DNA of 64,000 nt from Megascapheus bottae (GCA_024803745.1 JANJXV010000013.1:17881001-17945000), one strand, 5' to 3'. Numbered from the stretch's first letter, positions 45,301-56,985 are shown. Numbers and translations are program-made. Notes: a model not told the origin generated them from the sequence alone.

Positions 45301-45635
45301 AGATATGTACAGTTATTCTATTTTTATTGTAATTAATAGAAGGGTTACATTATATTCACCAGATAGAAGGTGCATTCCTTAACAATCATTGCTACCCCTT
45401 CTCATGTTTCTGTCCCCATTTCCCTCCCCTCCCCCTTCCCCTCATCTCGTTTTCCCCATCCTATCTCAAATAAACAAATAAACATATATACAATATATCA
45501 GATAACAAGGTAAGGTACTGTAACAATATGAGATAACCAAGGGACAGCAAAAGAGATGAGAGATAACATAGTACATTCAGAACAACCGTCACACCTTATA
45601 TGGCTCTTGTTTCTAAGATATGTACAGTTATTCTA
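45301..45635 (-). mobile_element. L1 3' UTR insertion with 20-bp target-site duplication
   Basis: A minus-strand UTR of about 295 bp is flanked by perfect 20-bp direct repeats starting 'agatatgtacag' at 45301-45320 and 45616-45635. The perfect duplication suggests a relatively recent insertion. Confidence 0.95.
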
Positions 45636-46590
45636 AGACAATAAAAAATACTTAAAAATAAGGAACTGCAACCTTTCCAACAAGAAACTCCTAGTATGTG
45701 TGATTTTTTAAAATTTGACCATAATGCTCCCTCCTTTATCAATAAGACCCAATGCTTTCATAGCTCTCTGACAAGTATAACAGAAACACAGCTCCGTTTC
45801 CAAAGTGTCAACCTGTCAATAGAAAAAAGGGAAAGCATTGGACTTACTGACCAACTTCACTGATGGCAAATTGTCAGAATTTGATGATTGGTGCATGCAA
45901 AGTATTTATGACTGAAATTATGGTCTCACTTTTTTCTCTGAAAGGAAATGAAAAACTAATTGATATGACAAACATAGCTCAAACGACTGGTGAGTCAAGT
46001 GATTCAGCAATGTCAGCCATCCTGAGCCCTGGGGCAGCTCTCCCATGGCATCTCCAGCCATTCACAAGGAAAACCCACTCGTGGGCACACAGCCAAGACT
46101 GCCCTGTCTTACCTATGGGCTCTGAGTCTGTAATGGTCATGCCATTTTATCAGCACTTTCACCCACTCAAAAGAGACCTATTCATAAATATGATTCAGGC
46201 ACCAATTCTATAATTATATGACATTGAATCGTGTGCCCTAGAGATTTCTTCCCGGAAGAGCTTGAAATAACTAGCATAGCCCTTCTTGTACTTTGCGGAC
46301 AACCTTAAGAAGCTTGGCCCCTTGGGTGAGAAAGCTCAAGAGATCAAGCTTGACGCACCCTACCTTTGTATATCTATTCATATGTTCTCTTACACAGGAG
46401 ACCATTTTGATCATGACATCTCCCAGTAGGAGGTAAAAGCAGAGGCTGGATGAATGTTGTAAGCAGGACAGAAGAAAGTAGGGAAGGCTTAAACCATGCC
46501 AGGGACCTGAAGGCAGAGGATTTGAAGGGACAAAATTCAGTTTGTGCAATGCTGGGAAACAGGTTGAAGCAGGGATATGAGAGTGTCTGC
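45636..46590. other. Intergenic, no recognised gene
   Basis: A 116-codon frame at 45863-46213 begins MANCQNLMIG and contains no domain I recognise. Coding potential is doubtful. The rest is unique-looking. Confidence 0.45.
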
Positions 46591-46593
46591 ACA

Positions 46594-46598
46594 GAACA

Positions 46599-46650
<52 letters not shown>

Positions 46651-46657
46651 ACACACC
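46594..46657. repeat. (CA)n microsatellite
   Basis: About 60 bp of CA repeats with one T interruption near 46605. Confidence 0.97.
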
Positions 46658-47044
46658 AGAACTTTGATAGTTTTCACAAGATCAACAGAGTCACTGATTA
46701 TTTTGAGAGAGAAAAAATAATCATAGGTAGTATTGATTTCATAATAGAGCTCCTTCATGAAATCAAAAGATGCAACTGGCTCATATGATGTTGAACACAT
46801 CACTGAATTCTGCTTCACCTGTTTCTCTGTAATATATATAGTCATTAACTCCATAGAGTATATCTGAGAACCCAGGCCTTTGAGTTCAACCTAAAATAGT
46901 TAAAGAATAGAGACTCTGTCTTGGGAGAAAACAGGATTGGATGAACTTACTGATTTGGCTCTATTCAGAATTCAGACATGTGCCTAGATCAAAGCTCTCT
47001 TTTTTACTTGTCCCCCTCTGATTTCTAGGAGTAGATGCTCTGTC

Positions 47045-47442
47045 AAGAAAACTCTCCCCTAGAGAGCGAAGAAAAGAGTGACATTGTCCAAAAAGAAACG
47101 TAATTCTGTCAGGCACCAGTAGCTCACACCTGTAATCCTAGCTACTCAGGAGGCTGAGATCTGAAGATCTTGGTTTAAAGTCAGCCCAAACATGAAAATC
47201 TATGAGAAAATCTTATTTCCAATTAACCACCAGAAAACCAAAGTATCACTGTGGCTCAAGTGGTAGAGCACTAGTTTTGAGCTGAAGAGCTCCGGGACAG
47301 TGCCCAGGCCCAGACTTCAAGCCCCATGACTGACCAAAAAAAAAAAAGAAAGAAAAAGAAAGAAATATAATCATTACCTGACATATAACTAACTCCTCTG
47401 TACATCACCTTTATAGTGGCAATTGAAAAATTTTAAAATAAC
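47045..47442 (+). mobile_element. Old L1 3' end split by a type A SINE
   Basis: L1 tail sequence (47050-47108, 'acattgtccaaaaagaaacg') resumes after the SINE ('catcacctttatagtggcaattg', 47404-47430). The SINE at 47109-47360 has near-duplicate edges 'aagaaacgtaattct'/'aagaaatataatcat'. Confidence 0.82.
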
Positions 47443-48037
47443 CACTCGCCCACATGCCCTAACCAGCATTTGTTATTGTTTGTGTTCTTACTGCCTACTA
47501 TTCTGACTGGGGGGAGACAGAATCTTAGGGTCATTTTGATTTGCATTCCCTTTATGGCAAAAGATGTTGGCCATTTCTTCATATCATTTTTAACGTTTGT
47601 ACTTCTTTAAAGAACTATATGTTCAATTCATTTCTTCATTCATTAATTACTGTATTTGTTCTTTTGGTGTAAGTTTTTTGAGCTCTTTGTATACTCTGGA
47701 TATTAATTGTTTATCCAATAAGTACTTTAAAATATGTTCTCTATTCTGTAAGCTAGCATTTCTGGTAATTGTTTCCTTTGCTGTGCAGAAACTATTTCAT
47801 TTGATTCAATTGGATTAGAACTTATGGTTCATATTTCCTGGGCAAATGGAATCCTGTCTAGAAAATTATTGTCTGTGCCTGCATCATCAAGTATTTTCCC
47901 TATATTTTCCCATAGTACTTTCAAAGTTTTAGATAGTACATTACATCTCTAATCCATTTTGAATCAATTTTCTACAAGGTAACCAGTAGTTTACTTTCAA
48001 TCCTCTACATGTGGGGGTTCAGTTTTCCCAGCACCAT

Positions 48038-48270
48038 TTTTTTTTGTCAGTCGTGGAACTTGAACTCTGGACCTGGGCATTGCCCCTGAGCTCTTCAGCT
48101 CAAGGCTACCACTCTACCCTTTGAACCACAGCGCCACTTCTGGTTGTCTGGTGGTTAATTGGAGATAAGAGTCTTGCAGACTTTATTGCTTGGATTGGCT
48201 TTGAACTGAGGTCCTCAGATCTCAGCCTCCTGAGCAGCAAGGATTATAGGTATAAGCCACCACACCCGGC
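48038..48270 (-). mobile_element. Type A SINE in L1
   Basis: A complete minus-strand dimer is flanked by 'ttcccagcaccat' at 48025-48037 and 48271-48283. Confidence 0.95.
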
Positions 48271-48301
48271 TTCCCAGCACCATATTTGAAGACACTCTTT
48301 T

Positions 48302-48473
48302 TTTTTTTTGTCTATGTATGTGGTACCAAGGAATTGAACCCGGGTCTTTGTGGCTGCTAGGCAAGCACTCTACCACTAGGCCAAACTCCCGGCCCCAAAT
48401 GAGTATTATACATGATTTTTTGGGGGGTTTTTGTTGTTTTTTTGCCAGTCCTGGGCTTGAGCTCAGGGCCTTT
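48302..48473 (-). mobile_element. Type B SINE, rearranged, in L1
   Basis: The ID-like arm (48312-48396) comes before the right-arm remnant (48440-48472) in plus-strand order, the reverse of a normal minus-strand type B element. The flanking duplication 'gaagacactctttt' (48288-48301, 48474-48487) still encloses both pieces. Confidence 0.75.
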
Positions 48474-48889
48474 GAAGACACTCTTTTATCTCATGTATAC
48501 TTTGAGCTACTTTGTCAAAAATCAAATGGCTCTATCCATGTAGTTTCATTTCCAGATCTTATATGTCAGTACCTTGCTGGTTTTGTTACTATATTTCTGT
48601 AGTATAATTTAAAAACCAGTATTGTGATACCTCTTGTACTCCTATATATCCAAGGCTGACCTCCAATTAAAATCCTCCTGCCTCAGCCTTGTGAATCCTG
48701 GGTGGTATTTATCACCATTCCTACCTAGGTTTTTGTAACTTTGGCTACATATTACAATTTTGCACTATACCATACCATAATGACTCATTGCACATATTCA
48801 ATTAATAAGTTAATATTTATATTAATTTATAATTTCATTCTCCACAAAATTTCTATTTATATAAACAGAGTTAAAAAGTCTAATTCTAG

Positions 48890-49086
48890 GGCCAGGAGTT
48901 TGGCCTAGTGGTTAAAGTGCTTGCCTAGCATGCATGAAGACCCGGGATCGATTCCTTGGTACCACATGCATAGAAAAAAGCCAGAATTGGTGCTGAGGCT
49001 CAAGTGGTAGAGCTCTAGCCTTGAGAAAGTCCAAGGACAGTGCTCAGGCCCTGAGCTCAAGCCCAGGACTGGAAAAAAAAAAGTCT
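48890..49086 (+). mobile_element. Type B dimeric SINE
   Basis: 'ggccaggagtttggcctagtgg', 'cccgggatcgattccttggtacc' and the shared right arm with poly-A at 49074 are all present. 'aaagtctaattcta' appears on both sides. Confidence 0.95.
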
Positions 49087-50120
49087 AATTCTAACATGAA
49101 TTGTGGGATTTTTTTAACTTATCTACTGAACTGGCAGACTTCATTAAGTAATACTTATTTCCATCTGGTAGAGCCTTGATCTGTCACTCCCAATGTATCC
49201 TTTGCTCTCCCAAGTTAAAGCATCTACACTATGGCATTTTTTTTTGTGGCAGAGTTTCAGTATGCAAGGCTGAGATCCTTCCTGTAAGGATAGACTTGCT
49301 GCAGTTGCTAAAATGTGGTTATTTGACTACTGATAGCTCCTTCATCACGAGCCTTGGCCTTTCAAAGGAGGTGTCACTGTCTTCTCGGAAAAGACCAAGC
49401 ATTTCTGACCCAAGTACAGTGTCCCTAATAGACATTGCAGAAGTCCTTGTTGGGCTGGAGGAAGACTCTTCCAGGCCTGCTTGGGCCTCATAGTACTGAT
49501 CCAGTCCTTTTAGTGCATCTCAGTGCTGACTTTACTAGAGACCCCAGCTAGCACAGATGGAACTCAAGACAGTCAGTGGAAACAGGCCTATAAGAAGACT
49601 AGCCACATAAATTCCTCACTGGATATAGGGTGCAAACATACCTACTTGTAACAATATCAAGAAAAATTCAGTCTTTCCTTATAATCTGTATGAAACTATG
49701 AAGTACTGTTAGCTTGGGATCCCTAAAATAAATATGTTTTTCGAAGTCTGATAAAAACATTTTTTCTGCAGGGGGGGCGAAGGGGAGGAATCTTATCTAT
49801 CTGCCAGTTCTAGCTTTGAAGTTCTAGCTTTAGGGAAGGCTCAATAAGCCTTTCAGTCTCTCCAAACTCATCAGAAACATTTTGAAAAGTGATTCTTCAA
49901 CAGATACTAGAATGCAATAAGTATGAAATTATTTAACCCATTAAGACCTTGAAATCATCATATATAAGAACATGTAATCACAGGTATTTATTGACTCATC
50001 ATCTTGACAATATTCTAATAATGACATATCTTTAACAGAGAAAAAGATGAATACACTTCTGTCATGTGTTGTAGAAACATATATGTGTATATATGTTTCC
50101 TTAAAAAATAATTGCAAAAA
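49087..50120. other. Intergenic, no recognised gene
   Basis: The 105-codon frame at 49176-49493 has no known domain. The rest is unique-looking. Confidence 0.45.
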
Positions 50121-50124
50121 ATAG

Positions 50125-52400
50125 GAATAAGAGGTACATTCCTTAAAATAATTGAAGCCATATATGGAAAACCTATAGCTAGTATTATACTAAATGGTAA
50201 AGGCTAGAACCATTTACCTTAAAATCAGAAACTAGATAGGGATGCCCACTCTCTCCACTTCTCTTCAATATAGTGCTAGAACCCTTAGCCAGAGCAATAA
50301 GGCAAAAAAGGACATCAAAGGAATCCACATAGGGAAAGAAGAAATTAAACTATCCCTGTTCACAGGTGACATGACCCTCTACTTGAGTGACCCAATAAAC
50401 TCCACTCCCAAACTCCTAGAATTAATAAACTACTTTAGCAAAGTGTCAGGATAAAAAATTAACCTTCAGGGCCCCGAGTTTGGCCTAGTGGTTAAAGTGC
50501 TTGCCTAGCATGCATGAAGACCCGGGTTCGATTCCTTGGTACCACATACATAGAAAAAAGCCGGAAGTGGTGCTGAGGCTCAAGTGGTAGAGCTCTAGCC
50601 TTGAGAAAGTCCAAGGACAGCGCTCAGGCCCTGAGCTCAAGCCCAGGACTGGCAAAAAAAAAAAAAAGAAAAAAAAATTAACCTTCAGAAGTCAGTAGCC
50701 TCCTTGTACACCAACAATACACAAACAGAAGGCCAAATCAAGAAAATGATCCCATTCGCAATAGCCCCCAAAAGAATAAAATACTTAGGAATTATTCAAT
50801 GAAAACTATAAAAGCCTAATGAAAGAAATTAAAGAGGACACTAGGAAATAGAAAGACATCCCATGCTCATGGCTAGGAAGAATCAACATAGTGAAAATGG
50901 CTATACTGCCAAAACTGATATACAAATTCAATGCAATCCCCATCAAAATCCCAAAGACATTCTTTACTGAAATAGAAGATATAATCCAAAGATTCATATG
51001 GAACAAGAAAAGACCTAGAATACCAAAACAATTCTAGGCAAAAAGAGCAATGCTGGTGGCATTACAATACCAGACTCTACTATAGAGACATAATTTAAAA
51101 AAAAAAACCACATGGTACTGGAACAAAAGCAGACCAGAAGATCAGTGTAACAGAATAGAAAACCCAAAAATAGAACCACATACCTATAGGCAACTTGTAT
51201 TTGACAAAGGAGCCAAAGATATACAATGGAACAGAGTCTATTCAATTATTGGTGCTGGCAAAACTGGGCAGCCACATGCAGAAAACTAAAAATTGATCCT
51301 GGCCTTTCACCATGAACAAGCATTAACTCAAAGTGAATCAAAGACCTTAATGTCACACCGGAAAATGTGAAACTGTGAAACTGCTACATGATAGAGTAGG
51401 AGAGACAATGGAACTCATAGGCACAGGCAAAAGATTCCTGAACAGGATCTCAGGGTCACAACAGATTGGAGAGAGACTCAATAAATGGGACTACCTACAA
51501 ATAAAAAGTTTCTGCACAGATAAAAGCATAGCCACAAAAGTTGAGAGACAGCCAATGAACTGGGAAAAGATATTTACCAATAATACATCTGACAAATGCT
51601 TAATATCCAGTATCTACAGGGAACTCAAGAAACTAATCCCCCCCAAACCCAACAAACCATTCACTAAATGGGCAAGGGAACTAAAGAGAGACTTATTCAA
51701 AAAAGAGATTAAAGGTGCAGAAAAGCATATGAGAAAATGTTCATCATCTATGGTCATAAAGGAAATGCAAATAAAAACAACCCTAAGATACCACCTTACC
51801 CCAACAAGAATGGCCAAGATTTTGAACTCAGACAATGCAGTTGCTGGTGGGGTTGTGGAGAAAAAGGAACCCTACTACACTGCTGGTGGGAATGCAGACT
51901 AGTTCAGCCACTCTGGAAAGCAGTGTGGAGGTTTCTTAAAGAACTGAAAATAGACCTTCTCTACGATCCCGCCATACCACTTCTGGGCATCTACCATGAA
52001 CATCATAACCCAAGATATTATAAGGACACCTGCTCAGCTATGTTTATCTCTGCACTATTCACAATAGCCAGGTGATGGAAACAATCCAGATGCCCTACTG
52101 CAGATGAATGGATACAGAAAATGTGGTCTATATATACAATGGAACTCTACATAGCCAATAGACAAGATAAAATAATGGCATTCGCAGGGAAGTGGATGAA
52201 TCTAGAGCGAATCATGCTGAGTGAGACAAGTCAAGACCTAAGGAACAAAAGGCGAGAGGTATCCTTGATATGTGGCTATTAAATCCAAAGAGTACAAAAG
52301 CAAAGACTCAATATCTGCATACCCGATGCTATGGACATGGTATTGGAAATATAAACATAACTACATAGACATAAAAACCTATGATTCTATAGACATAATG
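50125..52400 (+). mobile_element. 5'-truncated L1, second lineage, with nested SINE
   Basis: This is the longest L1 fragment here. It covers the ORF2 RT domain to the C-terminus, including an ORF of 175 codons (51375-51902) and the Cys/His-rich segment at about 51830-51920. The RT box that normally reads FADD is FTGD (LFTGDMTLYL, about 50360), so it is catalytically dead, and many stops follow. Its 3' UTR is short and unlike that of the main lineage, ending near 52400. Confidence 0.9.
50453..50688 (+). mobile_element. Type B dimeric SINE with 17-bp target-site duplication
   Basis: A complete SINE at 50470-50671 is inserted in L1 ORF2 and flanked by perfect 'aaaaaattaaccttcag' (50453-50469, 50672-50688). 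Few substitutions suggest a young copy. Confidence 0.97.
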
Positions 52401-52599
52401 TTTTATTTCATAAATTAATATGTATCTATGATATACAAACCCTTAGCCTAATTTTGATTATGTTCTAAAAACTAAGTGCCAGTGAGTGCATATAGAGATT
52501 CCCTTCTTGAATACTTGTTTGTTAAACATGTCATTTGAAATATAAAGTAAAAGTCAATGTTAATAAATTCTTTAATAAGAAAATAATAATAATGCAATA

Positions 52600-53082
52600 A
52601 GCCCAGCATCCAGTGACTCATGCCTTTAAACCTAGCTATTTAGGAGGCTAAGATCTGAGAAGTGCAGGTCAAAGACAGCTCAGACAGAAGGTCCTTCATA
52701 CTCTTATCTTCAGCCAAGTTCAAAAGATTAAAAAAAAAAATCTCTGCCTGGTGTGTGGTGTGGTGGCTCTCACCTGTAATACTAGCTACTCAAAGCCAGC
52801 CTGGCCACTAAAGAAAGTCAGACTCTTATCTCCAATTAATCATTAGAAAATGAGAAGTGGTGCTGTGGCTCCAGGATAGGACGGTAGCCTTAAGCTGAAG
52901 AGCTCAGAGCCAACGCACAGGCCCAGAGTCCAAGCTCCATGACCCACAAAAAAGGGGGGAAAAGCTGTAAGCAGATCTGCAGTTCTAGTGGTAGAGCGCT
53001 AGCCTTGAGCAAAAAAGAAAAAAGGTCAGAGATAGCAATCTGACCCTAAGTTCAAGCCCCAGGACAGACACATTCACAAAAG
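52600..53082 (+). mobile_element. Cluster of SINE fragments
   Basis: A partial left arm (52600-52735), a type A dimer (52745-52960) and a right-arm fragment (52965-53080, 'agttctagtggtagagcgctagccttgagc') lie head to tail. Confidence 0.8.
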
Positions 53083-53222
53083 AAAAGATTACAGTAGTGA
53101 CAAAGAGAAGCCAGTTACACATTTTTAAATAACATTTTCTTACCAAGAAATATAACCTGTCTTCATCATTAAGTAAATTCATTATAGAATTCAGTTGAGC
53201 ATTATTGCAGCATCATAGTCTC

Positions 53223-54173
53223 TCATAAATCAGATGTCTGGACAACCACTTTCTTGTGCCACAATTTCATTACAGCCTTTTTCATTTCACTGTTTCTCAG
53301 GCTGTAGATAAGGGGGTTCAGCAGAGGCGTGAGCAGTGAGTAAGCCAATGACATCAGTTTCTTGGTGTCTGGTGAATAGCTGGATTTGGGTTGTAGATAA
53401 GTCATGCTGGCTGTGCCATAGAAGAGAGTGACAGAGGTGAGATGGGATGCACAGGTGGAAAAGGCCTTTTGCCTCCCAGTGGTCGATGGCATCTTCAAGA
53501 TGGCAAAGAGGATTCGAATGTAGGACAAAAGTATCAGCAGGAAGGGGACCATAACAATCAAAATGGTGCCTGTGAAGGCATAAATTTCAAACAAGAAGAT
53601 GTCTGCACATACCAGCTTCAGCACTGGGGGAGTCTCACAAAACAGATGGTCAATTTCATTGGACCCACAAAAGGGAAAACTAAATACCCAAGTGGTCTGT
53701 ATAGTCGCCACAGTGAGCCCAGACACCCATGAAAACATCGCTAACTTCACAAAAACTCTGGTGTCCATCATCACTGGATAAGTCAGAGGATGGCAGATTG
53801 CAGCATACCGGTCAGCAGCCATTGCTCCCAAGAGGAAACATTCAGTCCCACCAAAAAAGAGAATGCAATACATCTGCACAAAACAGCCCCCAAAAGAGAT
53901 GGTCGCTTTCTCACTGGACAAGATCACCAGCATTTCAGGCATGACAGCTGCGCTGAAACCCAGTTCCACTGTGGATAAGTTCTGCAGGAACAGGTACATG
54001 GGTATGTGGAGGCTCTGGTCCAGGAAGATGACCGCTATTATGATGGCATTTCCCATCAAGATCACCAGGTAGATCACCAAGAAAGCCCCAAACATCTGCT
54101 CTTGGAGTTCAGGAAAGCTGGAAAAGCCCAACAGGATGAATTCGACCACGGAGCTTTCATTTTGCTTTCTCAT
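53223..54173 (-). CDS. Olfactory receptor, family 10 subfamily A-like (copy 2)
   Basis: A 316-residue odorant receptor, tandem paralogue of the gene at 41679-42623 and on the same strand. All class II landmarks are present and uninterrupted: NES glycosylation site, LHIPMYLFL, MAADRYAAICHPL, KAFSTCASHL and PLLNPLIYSLRN. The start MRKQNESS lies 25 bases after a conserved splice acceptor. It differs from copy 1 mainly in extracellular loop 2 (EIDHLFCETPPVLKL) and in the last 15-20 residues (VVVQTSDL end). Loop 2 looks OR10A3-like from remembered human proteins, but this needs alignment. Single-exon coding structure, normal length and intact motifs argue for function. I cannot see expression. Confidence 0.95.
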   Translation of the reverse strand: MRKQNESSVVEFILLGFSSFPELQEQMFGAFLVIYLVILMGNAIIIAVIFLDQSLHIPMYLFLQNLSTVELGFSAAVMPEMLVILSSEKATISFGGCFVQMYCILFFGGTECFLLGAMAADRYAAICHPLTYPVMMDTRVFVKLAMFSWVSGLTVATIQTTWVFSFPFCGSNEIDHLFCETPPVLKLVCADIFLFEIYAFTGTILIVMVPFLLILLSYIRILFAILKMPSTTGRQKAFSTCASHLTSVTLFYGTASMTYLQPKSSYSPDTKKLMSLAYSLLTPLLNPLIYSLRNSEMKKAVMKLWHKKVVVQTSDL

Positions 54174-54198
54174 CTCAGTAGCAGCACCCTCTCTTGTT

Positions 54199-54222
54199 CT
54201 GAGGGACAAAGTATGATAAAGA
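54199..54222 (-). promoter_or_regulatory. Splice acceptor upstream of olfactory receptor copy 2
   Basis: The minus strand reads TTTGTCCCTCAG followed by AACAAGAG, identical to copy 1. Similarity between the two loci ends about 20 bases further upstream. Confidence 0.75.
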
Positions 54223-54604
54223 ATACAGTCACATCTGAGAGCTAAAAGATTAAGTCTGAAGGGGATATGATGACCTGCTGCTTATTCTAATAGAAGTTGA
54301 GCTAGGCAATTTTGAAGAATGGCTAATAATAACAATGAATTTGGGGGAAAAAAAACAAAGTCAGTAATTTTTTCTGAACTTTGGTTTTAACATTACAACC
54401 TAACAGCAGGTATTTTCTTGCAGATTTTTGATAGGTAGTAAAAAATTAATTAGAAAAGGTGGATATGGGATTTAAGCCGTAGAGTTTCTGCTTAGCAACC
54501 TGAAAGCCTGGAGCTCCAATCACAGTACCAAAGCAAGCAAGTAAAATTAATTAAACTTATTCTTAACACAAAAACAGTGTTATTTTTCCCATTACATGCC
54601 TCTA

Positions 54605-54842
54605 CATTCTTTTTATCCTAGTAGTACTAGGGCTTGAACTCTGAGTCTGGGCACTGACTCTGACCTTTTCCCTCAAGGCTAACACTCTATCACTTGAGGC
54701 ACAGCTCTACTTCCAGCTTTTTGTGGTAAATTGGAGATAAGTCTCACAGACCTGAGCTGTGGGCTGGCTTCAATCCACAATCCTTAGCTCTCGAACTCCT
54801 GGGTAAGTAGGATTACAGGCGTGAGCCACCAGCTCCTAGCTG
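54605..54842 (-). mobile_element. Type A dimeric SINE
   Basis: Complements of the right arm ('gggcttgaactctgagtctgg') and the B1-like arm ('aggattacaggcgtgagccacc') are in minus-strand order. There are deletions in the middle. Confidence 0.88.
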
Positions 54843-55705
54843 ATCTTTTTTGTTTTATTCGTACTGAATTTACAAGAAAGAGTTTAAATTGGGTAAATTA
54901 CCAAGACAACCCGGAAAAAAGTAAAACTAATGGCAATTCACAGTTTAAACACATCTGTCTACTATTTATTATAAATGCCAAAATTCAAGTGTATTTATAC
55001 TATTTAGTTAAACATGGGGAAAACAATACATCATTAGAAAAACAGGTACATTCAAAAAGAATCATATTGTAAAATACACTTAACTTAATGAGTATAAGTA
55101 ACATGGCTTCAAGCATAATTGATTTCTCATCAGGCTCTACCTGACCAGTTACACTGAATTTTGCTTCAAAGAAAAATGTTAAAGGTCTGTTCTCCATCTC
55201 CCATCCTTGTGATGGTCAACTTGCTTTCAATGCTATAGAAAATACCACTTAGAGTTATTCTGAACCTGAAGTTTAATACTTTTTCTCTCCCCTTGCCCCC
55301 TAACACATACATTATACATGAGGAAGTTCACTAGGTTTTTAGCCAGCAAGCGCTGATTGAGTGCTGCTGTACTCTTACAGCAAACCTGAGCCATACATTC
55401 GACAACACAGGTCATCTAACCATGCTGCACCCAGCTTCCCAACACAATCCTTATCTACCACCTGGCACTGTCTAATCCTACCTCTCCACCTTAGTAATTC
55501 ATAGCGTACATCCCCACCAACCGAAATAACACACAAGTATTTGAAACTTCATACTTAGTATCTAACTCCTTCTTCTGGGACATAAACTACAGGAGAATGA
55601 GAACTTTTTTCCTATTTTTATGCATTCTTGGTTTCAAAAATCAGTAACAGATGAGTTAGTAGACATTAAACCCATATTTAATAAATGGATAGAGAAGTAA
55701 TTATG
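54843..55705. other. Intergenic, no recognised gene
   Basis: Unique-looking AT-rich sequence. Frames of 60-83 codons show no domain. Confidence 0.45.
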
Positions 55706-55709
55706 TATA

Positions 55710-55835
55710 GATCTGTTTATTTTTATTGCTGTTATAAAGGTGACATATAGAGGGGCTACAGTTACATAAGTCAGGCAATGGGTACATTCTTTCTGAAAAG
55801 TTTTCCCTTCTCATCCCCTACCATCAGTTCCTTTT
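55710..55835 (-). mobile_element. L1 3' end, older lineage
   Basis: 'tttttattgctgttataaagg' and 'gggctacagttacataagtcagg' are complements of the older L1 tail. A SINE follows. Confidence 0.7.
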
Positions 55836-56062
55836 TTTTTTTTTGTCATGGGGCTTGAACTCTGGGTTTGGGCACTGTCCCTGAGCTCTCCTGCTCAAGG
55901 CTAGTGCTCTACCACGTTGAGCCACCTCGAGTTTTCTGGTTGTTAACTGGAGATAAGAGTCCTCACAGACTTCCATGCCTGGCTTGGCTTTGAGCCAAGA
56001 TCCTCAGATCTCAGCCTTCTCAGTAGCTAGGATTGCAGGTGTGAGCCACCGCCGTTGGCATC
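55836..56062 (-). mobile_element. Type A dimeric SINE
   Basis: 'tcatggggcttgaactctgg' to 'ggattgcaggtgtgagccaccgcc' gives a full minus-strand dimer inserted in or next to an L1 tail. Confidence 0.92.
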
Positions 56063-56815
56063 GTTCATTTTCAACAGTGTCTTGTGAGTATCACTGCCAC
56101 ATTTGTTCATTCTTTGTCCCAGCTCCCTTGTTTCCATTTCTCAGAGTTCATTAGATCAATATCATTTCTTTTTAGTCTATGATCCGAGGCACATAGCTAT
56201 TGAGCCTTTGTGCTCTTCTCCTAAGCACATCTGGTGTCTTCTCTCATTTGCTGATAGGAAATTGAGGGATATCGAATCTCCATTTCATCCAGAAGGGAGT
56301 CTAGAAGATCAGCAGACAGGGACTTGGAAGACACAGGTGCTGCCTGGATCTCTTTGAGCCAGCCTGTCCCCCAGTGAGCTGACCATTTTTCCTCCCAGCC
56401 CAACTACCCTTCCAGAGCCCCTCTCTAGGTAAACTCTCCATTCTCTCCACCCCTCCGCCCAGAATAATGTTCCTTATGGCTAGAATTCCCTTCACTAGCC
56501 ATGTCTGTAAGTCTTTAGAATGTGGAATCCCCCTAGCCACATCAATAACACTGACACTGTCCAGGCACTGGTTGCCGTCCATTCCTGTGGATTTCCCTGT
56601 TTGATAGCTTCTCTTTCAATCTGTACTTCATACCAACAACAATATAACCTCATCCTGCCTCCCAAATCTGCAGATGTCCTCTGATCCATAAAATAAAATG
56701 CTCTCTTCTCAGGCTGGCATGGAAGGAAAGTAGCAACTATCTTAGAAATTTAAATGAGGAAAAGATGTCATGGATGAAAGAGCCATCTGGCGGAGAAAAA
56801 AAAAGCACAAGAAGG
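56063..56815. other. Intergenic, no recognised gene
   Basis: Overlapping frames on both strands (56103-56689) lack domains. It is unique-looking and relatively GC-rich for the window. Confidence 0.45.
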
Positions 56816-56819
56816 ATGA

Positions 56820-56985
56820 AAATGAACTATACAACTAGTAGGTGGAGACAGGAGGAAAAAACTGAGAGAGAATGAGGAAGAGGTGACATTGTCCAAAAAG
56901 AAATATGTTCTTTGCCTGACTTATGTAACTATAAACCCCCTGCACATCACCTTTATAGTAACAATAAAAAATTAAAATTAAAAAA
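56820..56985 (+). mobile_element. L1 3' end, older lineage
   Basis: 'ggagacaggaggaaaaaactgagagag', 'cattgtccaaaaagaaatatg' and 'cacctttatagtaacaataaaaaatt' form an ordered 3' end with tail. Confidence 0.78.

Larger units (their letters stand above)
47450..48660 (-). mobile_element. Old L1 ORF2 segment, antisense, interrupted by two SINEs
   Basis: 'gggtcattttgatttgcattccc', 'gagctctttgtatactctgg' and 'ttttcccagcaccat' are complements of ordered L1 ORF2 sequence. The alignment continues through 47990 and resumes after each SINE to about 48620. Confidence 0.8.

Noticed and set aside
45863..46213. 116-codon frame as a possible gene
   Set aside because: No domain, no splice or promoter context and no sign of codon bias. 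Chance is adequate for this length.
46271..46854. Cys/Val and His/Thr repeat frames
   Set aside because: They are produced by the (CA)n microsatellite.
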